Below are positions 17,793 through 20,780 of a stretch of DNA of 20,780 bases, piece after piece (within the stretch, counting starts at the first letter, position 1; every line of letters starts with the position of its first letter). The notes beneath the pieces were generated by a model. The model did no database searches, was not told the origin of the DNA, and saw nothing but the letters and a program-made list of their open reading frames with translations. The stretch covers positions 1,366,234 to 1,387,013 of the forward strand of contig BFEA01000311.1 of the NCBI GenBank assembly GCA_003427395.1. Reading direction: 5' to 3'. Made by a program: the position numbers and the translations under genes. Origin of the DNA: Chara braunii. Its lineage: Eukaryota > Streptophyta > Charophyceae > Charales > Characeae.

Positions 17793-19083
17793 AGTGTCGA
17801 AGAGGGTAGATAAGGTTATGTGCAACGTACCTCAAAATAGCTGTCCCCAACCACAGATATTCTCACCAGATGACCCGATGCCAATTGTGATGAACAATCG
17901 CTGCTTCGGCACAACCAGCATTACACCGCCGTTCCACCTTCGCATCAATCTCACATCAGATAGTTCTCATCACACTGCAAACACCCAATATTCACCACGT
18001 AGCCTTCCTGGGGATCCCCTCTCCTCATGGGTGGCCTGCTTGCCTTCGCCCTCCTCGCTACACACCTCCCACGGCCGCTGGCCCAGCAGACCGCGTGCAT
18101 GTACCGCAAAGGCAGAAGACAAGCGCCAGATGAGTGCACCACACCACAGCTCCAATACCAAATTGCAAGGAAAATGAGCAATAGCGAACTTCAGAAATCA
18201 AACAGCATCATACACATGAGACCAGATAGTCGTGACCTCGAACCAATAGCACAATTGCATCACGAGTTCCACCAAATAAGAACACAGCAAAAACTCATAA
18301 TTGACAACGCTGGAATAGTCTCATCATCATCAACGAACAACCAATGTCGATATCCTATCTGGCGCTCAGCGCCCAGACTACAGATGGCAGATCCTATCTA
18401 GCCTAATCTACAATGCCACCGATGACGTCAACAGCTCCCCGAAGTACCAACAGATCTCAGCCAATGCCGCACGCTTCAAGCACCAGGTATCTCTCTCGTA
18501 TCACTCACAACCTCGTTCCCCAACTCACAGATGCCACATGCACCCGAGGACCACCATGCGCCCCATCCAGCATGCAGCAGTGCAGCTCGGCTATGGCTGC
18601 CTGCTCCTTCCAGCTCGTCCGTGAGCGCGTGAGTGCTGGCCAGCGTTAGCGCAGCATGCGGCCAGTGCCCGAATGTCAAATGCGTGTGCAGGCCCTCTCC
18701 TAAATGGAAGTGGCCTGCCTGCATTGCGTGCAGCCTGGCTGCGCTGGGCCCCTGCCCAGAAGCTTCCGGTGGGCCCAGAGAGGTTGAGGCCCAGACCAAA
18801 CGGATCAGGCCCAAGGCCTGTTACAGTTACCCGTTCCCAACTGCCCGCAGCCTGAGTTGGGTCCATGCTGCGTATCTCGCCCAGGGCCTGACTCAGATGC
18901 ATTTGGTAAAGGAGGCCAGGGCCTGGGTGCTTTCAACCAACTGGCGCTGCGAAACTGCCTGAATTTTCCCCCAGTTGCGAAGTAGTGCAAAATAGGCCTC
19001 TTGTCGTCTGTCGAGCCTGCCTTCACTTAGGGCGGCCGACACTGTTGCAAATAGGGGCCCAGTAGGGCTTATCGAGGCCTTGT
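17793..19083. other. Intergenic stretch, nothing recognised
   Basis: About 1.3 kb. Open frames on both strands (17794-18177, 18027-18401, 18591-18902, 18633-18962) overlap and have no recognised motifs. The block 18640-18960 is GC-richer with many GGCCTG/CAGGCC words, possibly diverged element sequence. Confidence 0.35.
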
Positions 19084-19216
19084 GCCTCGCACACCACTCA
19101 TCAGATGTGCAAAATTAGAATGAACATTCTGCTACGAAACTGAAAAGTGCAGCCCGGCCGGCCATCGCTGTAATTTTTTGCCTTCTGTGTAGGCGGTAAA
19201 TGGTGGAGGGAGGGCC
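19084..19216 (+). mobile_element. MITE-like element, GGGCCTCGC family, copy D (diverged)
   Basis: It begins GCCTCGCACACCACTC, carries the family interior ATGTGCAAAATTAGAATGAA, and ends GGTGGAGGGAGGGCCT. Ends are less exact than in copies B and C, so boundaries are approximate. Confidence 0.55.
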
Positions 19217-19260
19217 TAACGCATTCTATCCGTCCAATAAGGAGCAGTTATAGGTTTTTA

Positions 19261-19385
19261 GAGCATCGCCAGACCACTGTCGACATGTGCAAAATGAGAA
19301 TGAACTTCCTACTAGTACATCGTCACATGCACCTGCCACTATTTTGTCTTTTTCACATTTCGAGTGTGGTGTGGCGGCGAGGCCC
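19261..19385 (+). mobile_element. MITE-like element, GGGCCTCGC family, copy E
   Basis: The left side GAGCATCGCCAGACCACTGTCGACATGTGC pairs with the right side CACATTTCGAGTGTGGTGTGGCGGCGAGGCCC. The interior ATGTGCAAAATGAGAATGAA matches copies A and C in inverse orientation. It ends within about 15 bases of the first LINE-like codons, so it may sit inside or at the edge of the LINE copy. Confidence 0.65.
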
Positions 19386-19398
19386 TTACGCCACATAA

Positions 19399-20070
19399 AA
19401 CACATCCGATAATCTGTTGAGGAAGGTACTTAACACTTACTGTGAACTATCTGAGGCCTCCATCAACTGGAATAAATCTACTTATTTCTTACCTACAGAC
19501 TATGAACTTGAAGTTGAGTGGGGAGTGAAACACCTACCGACGCGCAGGTGGCCCTATTTAACAACTCAGAGTTTCAAGACTCTATCTTGGTTGAAAGATT
19601 TGTAAGCAGGTTATCAAGCTGGAGTTATAAACGCCATCTCTCATTGCTAGGAAGGGCACTGGTCATTCAAGCTGCAGGTTTGGCAGTACCGTGGTTTGTA
19701 ATATCCACACACCTTCTTGGAGACAAGGCATACAAAGATATCAAGAAAGCTGCGGGCAGATTGCTGTGGAAACCAGAAGCTGCTGAGAACCAGAATTTCT
19801 TCTCTAAAGTGGCGTGGGAAACTGTATGTTTGCCCAAGGCTGGAGGTGGTTTGGGTTTACTGGACCAAAAACAACAGAATCTGTCTTTGTTGGCCAAATG
19901 GCCAGTAAAGGCCTTACTGGACGACCCTCCGTCCCCTTGGTTATCTCTGGCCATCTATATTTTGAGTACCAAATGGAATTTGAGTAGACCAGAGGACGTA
20001 CTGGCCTGCCTACTAATCTGCTCCTTTGTCAACAGGAAGGTGAAATCGGTATTTTGGAGCAACATTGTGG
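19399..20070 (+). pseudogene. L1-type LINE reverse transcriptase (ORF2) remnant
   Basis: An intact ORF2 product reverse-transcribes LINE RNA at a nicked target. Frame 1 gives LLRKVLNTYC...ASINWNKSTYF at 19414-19488, the conserved region where plant L1 elements have INWNKS. Homology then shifts to frame 0: RLSSWSYKRHLSLLGRALVI, PWFVIST, VAWETVCLPKAGGGLGLLD, LLAKW and SPWLSL, as in the RT thumb and downstream region (19602-19950). A frameshift therefore lies between about 19490 and 19600. The catalytic FADD box and all upstream parts (endonuclease, ORF1) are absent, and no poly-A tail was seen. It is a truncated, inactive copy. Confidence 0.85.
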
Positions 20071-20088
20071 CATACTGCGTAGCCACAC

Positions 20089-20277
20089 GGCCCTGCAGGG
20101 CCCGTCCCGGACATTCAGCCTAAAAGCCTAAAACTTAGGGCTTACAGGCCCCGGTTGTTTCAGCCTGAAAGCTGAAAAACGAGGGCCTGCAGGCCCTACT
20201 CCGTTTCAGCCTATTTCTGGGTCTTTAAGACCCAGAGTTTTTCCAGCCTGAAACGGAGGGCCATTTTCAGGCCCTCA
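20089..20277. repeat. Cluster of nested palindromes, MITE-like
   Basis: Perfect palindromes lie at 20089-20102 (GGCCCTGCAGGGCC) and 20182-20197 (AGGGCCTGCAGGCCCT). Hairpins are TTTCAGC-CTGAAA-GCTGAAA (20158-20177), CTCCGTTTCAG (20199-20209) with its complement (20248-20258), and inside that CTGGGTCTT-T-AAGACCCAG (20217-20235). GAGGGCCTG (20181) and CAGGCCCTC (20269-20277) enclose the set. The arrangement suggests several short inverted-repeat elements inserted in or beside one another, directly after the LINE remnant. Confidence 0.75.
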
Positions 20278-20321
20278 TTGTTTCAACCGCCCATAAGACT
20301 CAGGCACGTAAACAGGGATGC

Positions 20322-20347
20322 GGAACAGGCCAGAAATAGCCTGTTCC
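20322..20347. repeat. Perfect 9-bp hairpin
   Basis: GGAACAGGC and GCCTGTTCC around an 8-base loop. There is no U-run after it, so a terminator role is not suggested. Confidence 0.6.
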
Positions 20348-20504
20348 TCACGAGCTTGAGCAGGAGCTGCAACGGCAGCCCCAGCCTCCAATCGGCATTG
20401 GCAAGAGCAGCCTCCTGGACTGCTCGCCTGCAGTCAGGAGGCACCCGGGTAGTTCATAGGGCTTCCCAGACACTTCACGGGAGGGTAGTGGTCAGTAGGC
20501 ATGA

Positions 20505-20660
20505 GTAGTCTTCAGGATTNGGNCGCAGCACTCAGGAGGAGCGCTGCAGTAGTCTTCAGCGCTAGGCAGTAGTATTAGCGCTAGCTGTAGTCTTCGGCGT
20601 TGGGCGCCCATAGCTAGAGTAGTCTTCAGCGCTGGGCGCTGGTAGGTGGTAGATCGTAGA
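20505..20660. repeat. Degenerate GTAGTCTTCAGCGCT repeat with two ambiguous bases
   Basis: GTAGTCTTCAG or GTAGTCTTCGG occurs at 20505, 20549, 20587 and 20619, usually followed by CGCT or CGTTGGGCGC. Spacing shrinks from 44 to 38 to 32 bases. Two N bases at 20520 and 20523 lie in the first unit and show uncertain consensus there. Confidence 0.7.
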
Positions 20661-20780
20661 GTTGGGAGAGATACTGGCGGAGGCCAGTGGTACTTACCTG
20701 TGGCGCCATCGCTCCAGCTCCATCTTCGTGGTACCTGCATCAAGGCGCCAACTTCACAGGTTAGTACTGGACACAGAGAG

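Overview
The window reads as nuclear, repeat-dense, intergenic DNA from a plant. Three things point to a plant: a near full-length but broken Helitron Rep-helicase gene, an L1-type LINE reverse transcriptase fragment, and a scrap matching the 3' end of the mitochondrial gene nad7. Long AG, CT and GAA microsatellites, many poly-T tracts and several foldback (MITE-like) elements fit the same picture. No intact host protein gene, tRNA, rRNA or CRISPR array could be supported. Species was not determined.

Layout. 1-2.5 kb is low-information DNA, with a degenerate ~20-bp tandem repeat at about 590-1340 and an AG microsatellite. 2.5-7 kb is AT-rich and holds small tandem duplications, two foldback elements sharing CTAGGCTACC-type ends (3683-3962 and 3983-4071), hairpins, and CT/AG microsatellites. 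7.5-11.8 kb is a decayed Helitron. Its zinc-finger N-terminus, HUH Rep nuclease and PIF1-type helicase can be followed in order through eight in-frame stops and about five frameshifts. 11.8-13.9 kb is anonymous DNA with a nad7 3'-end fragment (minus strand) and an ~82-110-bp repeat whose second and third copies are separated by a Tn5 mosaic-end dimer, i.e. a sequencing-library adaptor left in the assembly. 14.5-19.4 kb is a nest of short inverted-repeat elements whose ends read GGGCCTCGC, plus a nested foldback at 15964-16353. 19.4-20.1 kb is a truncated LINE ORF2 remnant. 20.1-20.8 kb is a cluster of palindromes and a short degenerate repeat containing two ambiguous bases.

How the parts relate. 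The only protein machinery recognised belongs to mobile elements, and it is broken: the Helitron relaxase/helicase and the LINE reverse transcriptase. The foldback elements carry no coding capacity and would depend on transposases encoded elsewhere. I found no convincing undescribed gene system. The points most worth a second look are the adaptor-marked join (possible misassembly), the GGGCCTCGC element family, the nested foldbacks, and the Helitron's altered catalytic motifs.
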